64,000 nt of DNA from Polyangiaceae bacterium (GCA_020633235.1 JACKEA010000001.1:1612001-1676000); one strand, 5' to 3'; shown: positions 1 to 8,719, numbered from the stretch's first letter. The notes: generated by a model from the letters alone, not told the origin. Made by a program: numbers and translations.

Positions 1-389
1 TCCAGCACCAGGGCCGCACGGGTGAGGCGTTCGGCTTCGGCCGCGCCGCCTTCGACTCCACCGCGGATGGACGCCTCCACCAAGTGACGTTCGGCCATCA
101 GCCATCCGGCCTGGGGCAGCTCCGGATGCGCGACGAGCATGGCCTTGGCCTCCCCGGCCCGGGCCAAGGCGGTGTCGCTGTCGAGGGACGTGGCGGCGAT
201 CCGCGCCTGATCCAAGAGCCCCTCGATGGAGGCGACGAGCTTGGGGTCGTAGTGCTGGAGCGTCGCACTGCTCGGAGCGGGGTCCGAAAGCCGGATCCAG
301 CGCGCCTGGGCCCAGGCGTCGAGGTCGGGCTGGGCCGCGGCGCGCGTCCCCGCCGTGCCGAGCCACAACAGCACCACGATGCGGCTCAT
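1..389 (-). CDS. Exported hypothetical protein, C-terminus outside window
   Basis: The reading frame opens with ATG at 387-389 and runs off the left edge, so only about the first 129 codons are visible. The N-terminus (MSRIVVLLWLGTAGTRAAAQ) looks like a short signal peptide with an A-x-A type cleavage site. The mature part is rich in Ala, Glu and Leu (for example GLLDQARIAATSLD and AEAERLTRAALVL), as in helical repeat proteins, possibly TPR-like. It is divergent from the MglA-like GTPase gene, with about 147 bp between the two starts. I do not recognise the family; exported helical protein is as far as the sequence supports. Confidence 0.6.
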   Translation of the reverse strand, partial: MSRIVVLLWLGTAGTRAAAQPDLDAWAQARWIRLSDPAPSSATLQHYDPKLVASIEGLLDQARIAATSLDSDTALARAGEAKAMLVAHPELPQAGWLMAERHLVEASIRGGVEGGAAEAERLTRAALVL

Positions 390-536
390 CGGCGCTCCTC
401 CGCCGTTTTCGGCCCCAGCGACGACCTCGGGCGCAAGGGGCGTGATCTGCGCGGCAAGGCTGCGCTATCGTGCGACGAATCACCGTGTCGACGCAAAGCT
501 CGATGACGCTTCCGCCGGGCAGGGGAGGAACCCAGC

Positions 537-1265
537 GTGCAGCTTGATTTCGCCTCTCGCGAGCTCACGATAAAGCTCGTCTACTACGGCCCGGCCCTGA
601 GCGGGAAGACGACGAACCTCCAGGCGCTGCACAAGGCCGCGAATCCGGACACCGCCGGCCGGTTGATGACGCTGGAAACCCGGGACGACCGCACGCTGTT
701 CTTCGACCTCCTGCCGCTGACGTTCCGGGACAAGGGCGGCTTGAACGTGCGGATCAAGGTCTTCACGGTCCCCGGCCAGGTCATCCACGCCTCCACCCGG
801 CGCCTGGTGGTACAGGGCGCGGATGGCGTCGCTTTCATCGCCGATTCTCAGGCGGCGGAGACGCAGCACAACGCCGACTCCTTCATGGACTTGAAGGAGA
901 ACCTCAAGTCCAACGGACTGAATCTCAAGCAGATGCCGCTGATCATTCAGTTCAACAAGCGGGATCTCCCCGACATCCGCAGCGACGACGAGATCGCGAG
1001 CTTGGCCGCTCAAGGGCGCGAGCCCGTGTACCTGGCGGTGGCCACCCGCGGGGAAGGAGTGGTGGAGAGCTTCATCGGACTCCTGCACCTGACGTGGAGC
1101 GCCCTCGACGCGGAACATGATCTGAACAAGAAGTTCGGCTTCGATTCGGCGGCGTTCATCCAGCGGGTGGCCGGTTCCCTGGGGGACCAGCGAAGCATGC
1201 AAGAGCTGCTCGGTACCTGCGTGGGCGGCGCCCTCGACGTGCTGCGACCGGAGGCGCTGGGCTGA
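537..1265 (+). CDS. MglA-group small Ras-like GTPase
   Basis: 242 aa cytoplasmic GTPase. The P-loop (GPALSGKTT) is at residues 18-26. The G3 region reads TVPGQ (77-81): Thr replaces the usual Asp, which is the hallmark of the MglA group of bacterial Ras-like GTPases. The G4 motif NKRD is at 140-143. MglA is about 195 aa, so this one has a C-terminal extension of roughly 45 residues. The GTG start at 537 follows a good ribosome site (aggggagga, about 10 bases upstream). The stop overlaps the next ATG (TGATG), coupling it to the PocR-type histidine kinase. In Myxococcus MglA controls polarity and motility. By context this paralogue more likely works with the kinase in a signalling pair, but that is inference. 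Confidence 0.9.
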   Translation: MQLDFASRELTIKLVYYGPALSGKTTNLQALHKAANPDTAGRLMTLETRDDRTLFFDLLPLTFRDKGGLNVRIKVFTVPGQVIHASTRRLVVQGADGVAFIADSQAAETQHNADSFMDLKENLKSNGLNLKQMPLIIQFNKRDLPDIRSDDEIASLAAQGREPVYLAVATRGEGVVESFIGLLHLTWSALDAEHDLNKKFGFDSAAFIQRVAGSLGDQRSMQELLGTCVGGALDVLRPEALG

Positions 1266-2686
1266 TGACGTCCTCGGCGCCGGACAAGGCCCTCGACGAG
1301 CTGACGCTGGGCAAGGGCGCGAGCCTCGAGGAGCTCGTGGATCGCGCCGCGCTCAGCGAGATGGCGCAGTCTTTTTACGAGCTGTTTCGGGTGCCGATTC
1401 GCATCTTCAGCGAAAGCGGCACGATCCTGGCGGACGCGACGGAACAGCCCGCCCTGTACGCCTATCTGAACACCACCAAGGGCGGCCGCCGAGCGCTGGG
1501 CGACGTGGTCATGGCGGTGAAGAACGCCAATCCAGGACTACACGGCGAGCTCGTCCAGGAGTGCGTGACGGGCGCGGTGTACCAGGTCGTGAGCATCAGC
1601 TACGACGAACGGCAGGTCGGTCGCTTGATCCTGGGACCGTTCCTGCCGCCCACCGAGACCGAGCCGCGACCCGCGCTCATCGCCTTGGACCCCGCCATCG
1701 ACGCCGAGCGCGTACGGGACCTGCTGGCCGAGATGCCCCGGGCTCGCGAAGAGACGGTGCTCCAGATCGGGCGCCACCTCAAGAAGACGTTGGATCTGAT
1801 CCTGTTCTCGGGGCACAAGGCGCTGCTCACGTCCAGCATGCACTTGGCGAGCGTGCGGGAGAGCTTCCGGGAGCTCAGCGAGAAGAACACCAAGCTGCAG
1901 GGCGCCTACGATCGACTCAAGGAGCTCGATCGCCTGAAGAGCAACTTTCTCGCCACGGTGTCCCACGAGCTTCGCACGCCGCTCACGTCCATCATCGGCT
2001 ACTCGGAGATGTTGAACGAGGGCATTGCCGGAGATCTCACGAACGAGCAGAAGGAGTTCGTTTCCACCATCCACGAGAAGGGCCAGCAGCTCCTGGAGCT
2101 CATCAAGGGGCTCTTGGATCTGTCCAAGCTGGAGAGCGGGACGATGAGCCTGCGCAAGGCGGAGATCGACGTCTCCCCCGTCATCCGCGACGTCGCGCAG
2201 ACGCTGACGCCCACGGCGCGCAAGAAGCAAGTGACGATAGACGTCCACGTGGAGCCGGGTTTGCCCACGATCTGGGCGGACGCCGAGCGCTTGCGCCAGG
2301 TGTTCTTGAACCTCACGGAGAACGCCATCAAGTTCACGCCGGACGAAGGCAAGGTGACCTTGGCCGTGGCCCCGAGCGTCCTCGAGCGCGCCCCCGACGG
2401 CGAGACCAGCGGCTTGGTTTTGTTGTCGGCTCGCCGCGCTGCCATCGAGGTTCGGGTCGCCGATACCGGCATTGGCATCCCGGAAGCGGAGCGGGCCCGG
2501 GTGTTCGATGCTTTCTACCAGGTGGACTCGAGCTCGACGCGCGTGCACGGCGGCACCGGCCTCGGCCTGTCCATCGTTCGCCGCTTGGTGGACGCCCACG
2601 ACGGCACGGTGCACATCGAAGGCAACCAGCCTCAGGGTGCCGTGTTCGTGGTGCGCTTGCCCTGTCGTCGGACGACGATGGCGTGA
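1265..2686 (+). CDS. PocR-domain sensor histidine kinase
   Basis: 473 aa soluble kinase with no transmembrane segment. Residues ~25-190 match the PocR ligand-sensing domain (EMAQSFYELFRVPIRIF, then a segment with a Cys at residue 100, and YDERQVGRLILGPF). A coiled coil (~195-226) leads to the HisKA domain with the phospho-acceptor His at 234 in FLATVSHELRTPL. The HATPase domain shows the N box (NLTENAIKF), G1 (DTGIGIPE) and G2 (GGTGLGLSIVRRLVD). There is no receiver domain, and no response regulator is adjacent. It is translationally coupled to the GTPase upstream (1-base overlap) and to thiL downstream (GTGA overlap). The partner regulator is unknown. Confidence 0.92.
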   Translation: MTSSAPDKALDELTLGKGASLEELVDRAALSEMAQSFYELFRVPIRIFSESGTILADATEQPALYAYLNTTKGGRRALGDVVMAVKNANPGLHGELVQECVTGAVYQVVSISYDERQVGRLILGPFLPPTETEPRPALIALDPAIDAERVRDLLAEMPRAREETVLQIGRHLKKTLDLILFSGHKALLTSSMHLASVRESFRELSEKNTKLQGAYDRLKELDRLKSNFLATVSHELRTPLTSIIGYSEMLNEGIAGDLTNEQKEFVSTIHEKGQQLLELIKGLLDLSKLESGTMSLRKAEIDVSPVIRDVAQTLTPTARKKQVTIDVHVEPGLPTIWADAERLRQVFLNLTENAIKFTPDEGKVTLAVAPSVLERAPDGETSGLVLLSARRAAIEVRVADTGIGIPEAERARVFDAFYQVDSSSTRVHGGTGLGLSIVRRLVDAHDGTVHIEGNQPQGAVFVVRLPCRRTTMA

Positions 2687-3651
2687 CCTCGAAGAGCGCC
2701 CTCGGCGAGCTCGAGGCCATCGAGCGCCTGGCCGCACGGTTCGGACAGCCTGCGCGGGGCGTGGAGCTCGCCATCGGCGACGACTGCGCAGTGCTGGACA
2801 TACCAGGACGCGTGGTGTGGACCATCGACGACTGCGTGGAGGGCGTGCACTTCGAGCGCCGGCTCTCGAGCCTGGAGGACGTCGGCTACCGGTCCTTTGC
2901 CGCGGCCGTGAGCGACCTGGGGGCGATGGGCGCCACGCCCATTGCCGCGCTCTCGGCGCTGATGCTGCCCAAGGGCACCCGCCGCCGCGAGCTCGATGCC
3001 ATCGCGCGGGGACAGGCCGAGGCGGCGGGCACGCACCGCTGTCCCGTCGTCGGCGGCAACATCGCGCGCGGGCCGGTGCTCGCCATCACCACCACCGCCA
3101 TCGGCCGGGCGGACGAGCCCCTGACGCGCTCGGGGGCTTGCGACGGCGACGAGCTTTGGCTGGTCGGCCAGCTCGGCCTCGCTCGCGCAGGGCTCCTGCT
3201 CCTGCAGCGTCACGGCGCGCGGCGACCGCGAGGAGTGTCTCGCGCTGCCTTCGACGTCTGTGTTCAGGCCTGGCGGCGGCCCGCGGCGCTCTTGGCGCGG
3301 GGCAGGGCATTGGTGGGGCGGGCGACGGCGTGTCTCGACGTCTCGGATGGCCTCGCTGGCGACGCGGCGCACCTCGCGAAGGCGAGCAAACAGCGTGTGG
3401 TGGTCGAGGCGCAGGCGCTCGCTCGCGCGCTTCGCCCCGAGCTCGAAGAGGCGGCGAAGCTGCTGGGCACCACGGCGCTGGAGCTGGCGATCACGGGCGG
3501 CGAGGACTACGCGCTCTTGGCGACGGGGCCGCGAGAAAAGCGCCCACGTTGGGCGCGGCGCATTGGCCGCGTAGAGAGCGGGAAGGGCGCGCTGCTCGAA
3601 AGCGAGGGGCGCACCCGCCCGCTGCACCGCGGGTTCGACCACCTCCGCTGA
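2683..3651 (+). CDS. thiL: Thiamine-monophosphate kinase
   Basis: 322 aa, the normal length for ThiL, which phosphorylates thiamine monophosphate to thiamine pyrophosphate in the cytoplasm. Family landmarks in order: GELEAIERLA near the N-terminus, the metal/ATP-binding IGDDCAVLD, TIDDCVEGVHF, AAAVSDLGAMGATP (AIR-synthase-like nucleotide site), PVVGGNIARG, CLDVSDGLAGD and ITGGEDYALLAT. The GTG start at 2683 overlaps the TGA of the histidine kinase gene (GTGA), and the frame upstream of it is only a shadow of that gene. A strong hairpin follows. Its coupling to a signalling pair is probably an operon accident rather than a functional link. Confidence 0.93.
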   Translation: MTSKSALGELEAIERLAARFGQPARGVELAIGDDCAVLDIPGRVVWTIDDCVEGVHFERRLSSLEDVGYRSFAAAVSDLGAMGATPIAALSALMLPKGTRRRELDAIARGQAEAAGTHRCPVVGGNIARGPVLAITTTAIGRADEPLTRSGACDGDELWLVGQLGLARAGLLLLQRHGARRPRGVSRAAFDVCVQAWRRPAALLARGRALVGRATACLDVSDGLAGDAAHLAKASKQRVVVEAQALARALRPELEEAAKLLGTTALELAITGGEDYALLATGPREKRPRWARRIGRVESGKGALLESEGRTRPLHRGFDHLR

Positions 3652-3700
3652 AGCCGCACTCCCCGAACCCCTCGGCCCCTCGAAGCGACGCTCCAGCGCA

Positions 3701-3737
3701 GCGGGGACGGCGGGTCGAACCCCGGCGCCGTCCCCGC
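3701..3737. terminator. Bidirectional hairpin between convergent genes
   Basis: A perfect 12-bp inverted repeat (GCGGGGACGGCG / CGCCGTCCCCGC) with a 13-nt loop lies between thiL (+) and the lipoprotein gene ending at 3750 (-). There is no clear T-run. The position and strength suggest it ends transcription from both sides. Confidence 0.6.
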
Positions 3738-3749
3738 GATCACTGTCAA

Positions 3750-4187
3750 TCAGTGACAGGCGGCGGGCATGCCCGCGCCCTTGAGGGCGCCCCGCACGAC
3801 CGCAAGGACGCTACCGCTGCTCTTGCCCTGAGCCACAGCGGCGTTGCAGGCGGCGGCCGCTTGCAGCATGTACGCGTTGGTCGGGGGCGGCGCGTTGGCG
3901 GCGTTCTGAGCCAGCGCGTTGCAGCACGCCTTCAGGCTCGGCGCAGGCTTGTAGGGCCCGGTCTTCTTGGGGCCGGCTTCGGCGTCCGCGTCGCCTTCGT
4001 CACCAGCGTCCTCGATGGCCAGCTCGAGGGGAGCGCTCGGGGTGCTGACGGGAGCTGCGGACGGCAGTGGCGGCGGCGGCTCTTCCTTCTTGCAGCCGGC
4101 GTACGACACGACCGTGACCGGAAGCAAAAGCCCCAACAGGATGGGGGCGAGCAGGGAGCGGGTCACGGGGTGTGATGCATTGTTCAT
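3750..4187 (-). CDS. Small lipoprotein with paired-Cys domain (paralogue A)
   Basis: 145 aa. The start chosen is ATG at 4187 because a GGAGG-type ribosome site (tcggaggaccgag) precedes it; the frame stays open further upstream but lacks such a site. A signal peptide ends in a lipobox (VSYAGC), followed by an acidic and proline-rich linker. The C-terminal domain has four cysteines (LKACCNALAQNA, AAACNAAV, MPAAC). It matches the next gene upstream in spacing (xxCC.AL...C...P.AC), so the two are paralogues from a local duplication. No catalytic motif is visible. Function unknown; an outer-membrane or periplasmic lipoprotein is likely. Confidence 0.8.
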   Translation of the reverse strand: MNNASHPVTRSLLAPILLGLLLPVTVVSYAGCKKEEPPPPLPSAAPVSTPSAPLELAIEDAGDEGDADAEAGPKKTGPYKPAPSLKACCNALAQNAANAPPPTNAYMLQAAAACNAAVAQGKSSGSVLAVVRGALKGAGMPAACH

Positions 4188-4265
4188 CTCGGTCCTCCGA
4201 GCGGGCGGGTGGCCCGCAGCAGCTTCTTGGTCAGACGTCGTCTGATGCATGGTGTTCAAGACGGC

Positions 4266-4787
4266 CTAGCAGGCGCCGGGGATCTTCACTCCCTGGACTT
4301 GGGCACGGATCAGCGTTCGGGCGGCAGACTCGTTGACCGAGCCCGCCTTCACCTTGACGGCGATCTGGTTGCAGATCGCCGTCGCGGATTTGTACTTGTT
4401 GGCCGTCAGCCCTCCCTTGGCGGCTTCGCTGCCCAAGGCGGCGCAACAGCTCTGCACCCGCGAATACGCAGCAGCGCTGCTGGTCCGCGCGGGAGCGGCG
4501 GACGCGGAAGGAGCAGCAGAGGCGGACGCGGAAGGCGCCGTGGTCGTTGCTTTGACCGTAGCGACGGCGGTGGGCTTGGGTGCCGTCGTGGGCTCCGCGC
4601 TGGCAGCTTCGGGCGCCGCGGAGTCGGAGGCTGCCGGCGCCGTGCTGGGCTCGACGGCGGCGGACGGCGCGGGCGCAGGCTCGGGCGCGGCGGAGGCGGA
4701 CGCCGCCGTCTCCTCGCCGCCCTTCTTGCAGGCAACGAGGGTCAGCGCGACGACGCACAGCACGGAAGCGCTCCCCTTCAGGGACAT
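4266..4787 (-). CDS. Small lipoprotein with paired-Cys domain (paralogue B)
   Basis: 173 aa. Signal peptide with lipobox (LTLVAC), then about 85 residues of low-complexity Ala/Ser/Pro/Thr linker, then a C-terminal Cys domain: VQSCCAALGSEA, ATAICNQI, KIPGAC. The cysteine spacing equals that of the 3750-4187 protein although the linkers differ, pointing to an ancient tandem duplication with free drift in the linker. The two are co-oriented with only a ~78-base gap, so this gene is probably transcribed first. Unknown function; not obviously enzymatic. Confidence 0.78.
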   Translation of the reverse strand: MSLKGSASVLCVVALTLVACKKGGEETAASASAAPEPAPAPSAAVEPSTAPAASDSAAPEAASAEPTTAPKPTAVATVKATTTAPSASASAAPSASAAPARTSSAAAYSRVQSCCAALGSEAAKGGLTANKYKSATAICNQIAVKVKAGSVNESAARTLIRAQVQGVKIPGAC

Positions 4788-4929
4788 CGCTCACCCTTTT
4801 ACTAGAGCGCGGCGCGATTTGCCTAGGCCGGGGCATGCTCCAAGGTGACAACGCTCGGGCGCCGCGACGCTTTCAGGCATACGAAATTGCTCTGTTAAAT
4901 CGACGGGTTACGGGGTGGGTGTCGGGAGG

Positions 4930-4949
4930 TTCCGCGGCGTCCCGACAAA
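4930..4949. repeat. Dispersed intergenic ~20-bp motif, copy a
   Basis: TTCCGCGGCGTCCCGACAAA lies downstream of the nrdJ stop codon (about 72 bases past it in the direction of transcription). It is one of eight related sequences found by eye in intergenic DNA of this window. See the finding on the dispersed motif. Confidence 0.5.
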
Positions 4950-4968
4950 CTCCTGCCCATGGAACGAC

Positions 4969-4996
4969 GACGGGCCAGCCTGGGGGCCGGCCCGTC
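4969..4996 (-). terminator. Probable nrdJ terminator hairpin
   Basis: GACGGGCC and GGCCCGTC form 8-bp arms around a 12-nt loop that can pair further (gcc/ggc), 25 bases past the nrdJ stop on the minus strand. No T-run is seen, so efficiency is uncertain. Confidence 0.55.
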
Positions 4997-5021
4997 GGTG
5001 GCTGCTTCGCCGAGGGAAGGC

Positions 5022-8000
5022 TCAGCTACAGCCCATGCTGTTTCCGCAGTTCAGGCACTTGTAGCAAGCGCCGTTGCGCACGGTGATGTGCCCGCAGCCG
5101 TCGCACACGGGCGCGTCGCCCATCATCTCTTCCAGCTGCGCGTCGAGGGCGCCGTGCACGTCGGTGCCCACGAGATTGGCGGGGTCCTCGCTCTTCGGCG
5201 CTTCCGCCTCGGACTCGATGGGCGTCGTCGGATCCTCGATGGTGGCCGGCGTCTCCGCGGGCTTCACCTGGGCGAAGTCGTAGCGCTTCAGGTACTCCAC
5301 GCCCAGCACACGGAAGATGTAGTCCACGATGGAGGTGGAGAACTTGATGTTCGGGTGGCCCGTCACCACACCGTGAGGCTCGAAGCGCGTGAAGGTGAAC
5401 TGCTCGACGAAGGTGTCCAGCGGCACGCCATATTGCAGACCAATGGACACGCTCATGGCGAAACAGTTCATCAGCGAGCGGAAGGCGGCGCCTTCCTTGT
5501 GCATGTCGATGAAGATCTCGCCCAAGGTGCCGTCGTCGTAGTCGCCCGTGCGGAGGAACACCTTGTGGCCGCCCACCAGCGCTTCCTGCGTGAAGCCGCT
5601 GCGCTTCTTGGGCAAGCGCACTCGGGTGCCCTGCGGACGGGTGAGGGGGGCCAGAGCCACGTCGGTCTTGGCGCTGGCCTCTTCCGTCTTCTTCTCTTTG
5701 CTGGTGGTGGACAGCGGCTGGCTCGCCTTGGAGCCGTCGCGGTACAGGGCCACGGCCTTGAGGCCGAGCTTCCAACCCTCTTCGTAGATTTCCCGAACCT
5801 CTTCAGCGGTGGCCTCGTTCGGGAGGTTCACGGTCTTGCTGATGGCGCCGGAAAGGAATGGCTGCACCGCGGCCATCATGCGCACGTGGCTCATGGGGGC
5901 GAGGTAGCGCTTGCCAGTGCGGCCGCAACGATTGGCGCAATCGAAGACGGGGTAGTGCTCGTCCCGCAGGTAGGGCGCGCCCTCGATGGTCATGCGACCC
6001 ACGATCACGTCGTTGGCCTCCTGGATTTCCGCTTCCTTGAAGCCGAGGTGCTTGAGCAGGGAGAAGCCCGGCCTGCTCATCTTGTCGGCGCCGATGCCGA
6101 GCCGCTCGTAGCTCTCCTTGCCGATGACCCAGGGAGCGAAGGCCAGCGAAAGATCGAACACGCCGGGAATGGCCTGCTCGATCTTGTCGAGGTCTTCCTC
6201 CGTGAGGCCGCGGGTGGCGAGGGCGGCGCGGTTGACGTGCGGAGCGCCCAAGAGCGTGTTGGTGCCGGAAACGTAGGCGACGATCTCGCGGATCTGCACC
6301 TCGGAGTAGCCGAGCTTCGAAAGCGCTCCGGGCACGGACTGATTGACGATCTTGAAGTAGCCGCCACCCGCGAGCTTCTTGAACTTCACCAGGGCGAAGT
6401 CCGGCTCGATGCCGGTGGTGTCGCAGTCCATCAACAGCCCGATGGTGCCGGTGGGGGCGAGCACGGTGGCCTGCGCGTTGCGGTAGCCGTGTTGCTCACC
6501 GAGTCGGACCACGTCGTCCCAATCCTCGCAGGCGGCCTTCCAAAGCTCCGCCGGACACTCGTCGCGGTTGATGGCGTAGGCTGCCTCTTGGTGCATACGC
6601 ATCACGCGCAGCATGGGCTCGCGGTTCTTGGCGTAGCCCGGGAACGTGCCCTTGCCGCTGGCCATCTTGGCGCTCTGGGCGTAGGCGTGGCCGCACAAGA
6701 TGGAGGTCAGCGCTGCGGCAATGCTGCGACCCTTCTCGGAGTCGTAGGGAACGCCCTGCAGCATGAGCAACGTGCCGAGGTTCGCGTAGCCGAGCCCCAG
6801 CGGACGATAGTCGTGGGAGTTCTGCGCGATGGCCTGGGTGGGGTAGCTCGAGAAGTCCACCAGGATTTCCTGCGCTGCGAAGAACACGTCCACCGCGTGG
6901 CGGTAGCCGTCCACGTCGAAGCTGCCGTCGGCCCGCAGGAACTTGGTGAGGTTCAGCGAGGCGAGGTTGCAGGCCGTGTCGTCGAGGAACATGTACTCGG
7001 AGCACGGATTGGACGCGTTGATGCGACCGGAGTTGGGGCAGGTGTGCCAGCGGTTGATGGTGCTGTCGTACTGCACGCCGGGGTCTGCGCAGTGCCACGC
7101 GCTGTCGGCGACCATGGTCCACAGCTCGGCGGCGTCGAAGGTCTCCACCACGTCACCCGTGGTGCGGGCGATGGTGTGCCACTTGCCGCCGCTCATGGCG
7201 GCCTTCATGAAGTCGTCGTTGACGCGAACGGAGTTGTTCGAGTTCTGCCCGCTCACGGTGCGGTAGGCCTCGCCGTTGAAGTCGCTCTCGTAGCCGGTCG
7301 CGATCAGCGCGTGGGCCTTCTTCTCCTCGCGCACCTTCCACTGGATGAAGTCCGCGATCTCCGGGTGGTCCATGTCGAGGCAGACCATCTTGGCGGCGCG
7401 GCGAGTGGTGCCGCCGCTCTTGGTGGATCCCGCGGCGCGATCGAAGACCTCGAGGAAGCTCATCAGGCCGCTGGAGGTACCGCCGCCGGAGAGCTTCTCC
7501 TGCTTGCCGCGAATGGCGCTGAAGTTCGAGCCGGTGCCGGAGCCGTACTTGAACAGCCGCGCCTCGCTCTTCATCAGGTCGTAGATGGCCATCAGGTCAT
7601 CGTTCACGCTCTGGATGAAGCAGGCCGAGCACTGCGGGTGCGCGTAGGCGTTGGGCGTCTCGTCGATGGTGTCGGTCTTCTCGGTCCAGGCCCAGTTGCC
7701 GCCGGAGCCCTCGATGCCGTACTCGTGATAGAGCCCGCAGTTGAACCATACCGGCGAGTTGAAGGCGCCGTACTGGTTCACGAGCAGGAAGGTGAGCTCC
7801 GCCTCGAAGGTGTCCGCATCCTTCTTGGAGGCGAAGTAGCCGCCGAACTTCTCGCCCGCCACGCGGATGGTGTGGGCCACCCGGTGCACCACCTGGCGCA
7901 CGCTGGTCTCCCCCTGGTTTTTGTCCCCATGGAGGCCGGCCTTACGGAAGTACTTCGATACGACGATGTCGGTGGCGAGCTGGGACCACTCCGAGGGGAT

Positions 8001-8225
8001 CTCCGCGCCTTCCATCTTGAACACGATGGAGCCGTCGGGATTGGTGATGACGCTCTTGCGGAGCTCCCAGGTCACGGCCTCGAAGCCGGTTTCCCCCGTT
8101 TGGGTGTAGCGCCGGCTGAAGCCGAGCCCCTTGCGTTTGCGGGTGCTCTTCTTCGCCCCCGCCTCGGCGGCGGCGGTGCTGCTCTTCACCGGACCTTCTT
8201 GCCCCACGATCGTCGACTGCGCCAT
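5022..8225 (-). CDS. nrdJ: Adenosylcobalamin-dependent (class II) ribonucleotide reductase
   Basis: 1067 aa. Reduces ribonucleoside diphosphates to deoxyribonucleotides using a B12-derived radical. Visible landmarks: an N-terminal conserved block (GLGFSRRYTQTGETGFE), QCSACFIQSVNDD, FKYGSGTGSNFS, the catalytic NPCSEYMFLDDTACNLASLN (Asn-Cys-Glu radical/thiol site), LAPTGTIGLLMDCDTTGIEPD, and a C-terminal TSCPD-type region ending in a zinc-ribbon-like CDGCGHITVRNGACYKCLNC. The start is set at 8225 because a purine-rich ribosome site (aaggagagaggg) precedes that ATG; the open frame upstream is not needed. No nrdAB or nrdDG is in the window. The leader contains dyads that could bind a regulator, and I could not find a cobalamin-riboswitch B12 box. 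Confidence 0.96.
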   Translation of the reverse strand: MAQSTIVGQEGPVKSSTAAAEAGAKKSTRKRKGLGFSRRYTQTGETGFEAVTWELRKSVITNPDGSIVFKMEGAEIPSEWSQLATDIVVSKYFRKAGLHGDKNQGETSVRQVVHRVAHTIRVAGEKFGGYFASKKDADTFEAELTFLLVNQYGAFNSPVWFNCGLYHEYGIEGSGGNWAWTEKTDTIDETPNAYAHPQCSACFIQSVNDDLMAIYDLMKSEARLFKYGSGTGSNFSAIRGKQEKLSGGGTSSGLMSFLEVFDRAAGSTKSGGTTRRAAKMVCLDMDHPEIADFIQWKVREEKKAHALIATGYESDFNGEAYRTVSGQNSNNSVRVNDDFMKAAMSGGKWHTIARTTGDVVETFDAAELWTMVADSAWHCADPGVQYDSTINRWHTCPNSGRINASNPCSEYMFLDDTACNLASLNLTKFLRADGSFDVDGYRHAVDVFFAAQEILVDFSSYPTQAIAQNSHDYRPLGLGYANLGTLLMLQGVPYDSEKGRSIAAALTSILCGHAYAQSAKMASGKGTFPGYAKNREPMLRVMRMHQEAAYAINRDECPAELWKAACEDWDDVVRLGEQHGYRNAQATVLAPTGTIGLLMDCDTTGIEPDFALVKFKKLAGGGYFKIVNQSVPGALSKLGYSEVQIREIVAYVSGTNTLLGAPHVNRAALATRGLTEEDLDKIEQAIPGVFDLSLAFAPWVIGKESYERLGIGADKMSRPGFSLLKHLGFKEAEIQEANDVIVGRMTIEGAPYLRDEHYPVFDCANRCGRTGKRYLAPMSHVRMMAAVQPFLSGAISKTVNLPNEATAEEVREIYEEGWKLGLKAVALYRDGSKASQPLSTTSKEKKTEEASAKTDVALAPLTRPQGTRVRLPKKRSGFTQEALVGGHKVFLRTGDYDDGTLGEIFIDMHKEGAAFRSLMNCFAMSVSIGLQYGVPLDTFVEQFTFTRFEPHGVVTGHPNIKFSTSIVDYIFRVLGVEYLKRYDFAQVKPAETPATIEDPTTPIESEAEAPKSEDPANLVGTDVHGALDAQLEEMMGDAPVCDGCGHITVRNGACYKCLNCGNSMGCS

Positions 8226-8527
8226 CCCTCTCTCCTTCTGCTCTCTCGGTTTTCGCGCGTGAAACGCCATCGCTTCAGTGCGGCACCCCGCCGCCACAAA
8301 GCGAAAATGAGCCCATCCGGCTCGAGCGGGGCCTCTCTGCTTGGCCTCTCGACTCGGCCGACGCGACGACTCGCGGCGGGCCTCCCTAAGTTAGGCGTGG
8401 TGGACCCGTTGGGGCCGCACCGGGTGGCGGGCTCGTTACCCGCCGAAGGTCAATTTCCGTTCAGCACCCTGCGCCGGGTGCCCTGCTCTCGTGCACAGGC
8501 CTTGGTGTTCAGTAGGACGAGTCGTTT

Positions 8528-8545
8528 ACCCCAAGGGCTTGGGGT
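8528..8545. promoter_or_regulatory. 18-bp palindrome upstream of nrdJ
   Basis: ACCCCAAG-gg-CTTGGGGT: two perfect 8-bp arms with a 2-base centre, about 300 bases upstream of the nrdJ start. The size and symmetry fit a dimeric repressor operator. The protein is unknown. Confidence 0.4.
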
Positions 8546-8620
8546 GGGGCAACAAAAAACCACGACAGATTGGTGACACAGGGGTAACGCCGCGAAGGCA
8601 CTGAACTTTCGCATCCCTGA

Positions 8621-8664
8621 ACACAAGATGCCCAGGGCTTGTCCATGGGCATCCCACATTGTGT
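8621..8664. promoter_or_regulatory. Extended dyad in nrdJ upstream region
   Basis: Inner perfect 8-bp arms GATGCCCA (8627-8634) and TGGGCATC (8646-8653) are flanked by outer arms ACACAA (8621-8626) and TTGTGT (8659-8664). ACAC...GTGT edges recall NrdR boxes, which regulate ribonucleotide reductase genes in many bacteria, but the centre differs from the known NrdR consensus. It could also serve the divergent lipoprotein gene. Confidence 0.4.
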
Positions 8665-8703
8665 GCACAGGTTGATCCACAACCCCCCTCATTTTTCTTG
8701 GGG

Positions 8704-8719
8704 TTGGTCCGCCGCGGAA
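8704..8719. repeat. Dispersed intergenic motif, copy b
   Basis: TTGGTCCGCCGCGGAA, the reverse orientation of the consensus, 31 bases before the lipoprotein start at 8750. Confidence 0.45.

Noticed and set aside
4959..8576. 1205-codon open frame on the + strand opposite nrdJ
   Set aside because: It is a shadow of the real nrdJ coding frame in GC-rich DNA: no ribosome site, no family match, and typical mirrored composition. NrdJ is certain.
8226..8640. Cobalamin riboswitch upstream of nrdJ
   Set aside because: I could not find the B12 box or the conserved core pairing by eye on the minus strand. An Infernal search would be needed to settle it.
8665..8690. Replication origin (single DnaA-box-like site)
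   Set aside because: One near-consensus box with no cluster, AT-rich unwinding region or dnaA/dnaN neighbours.
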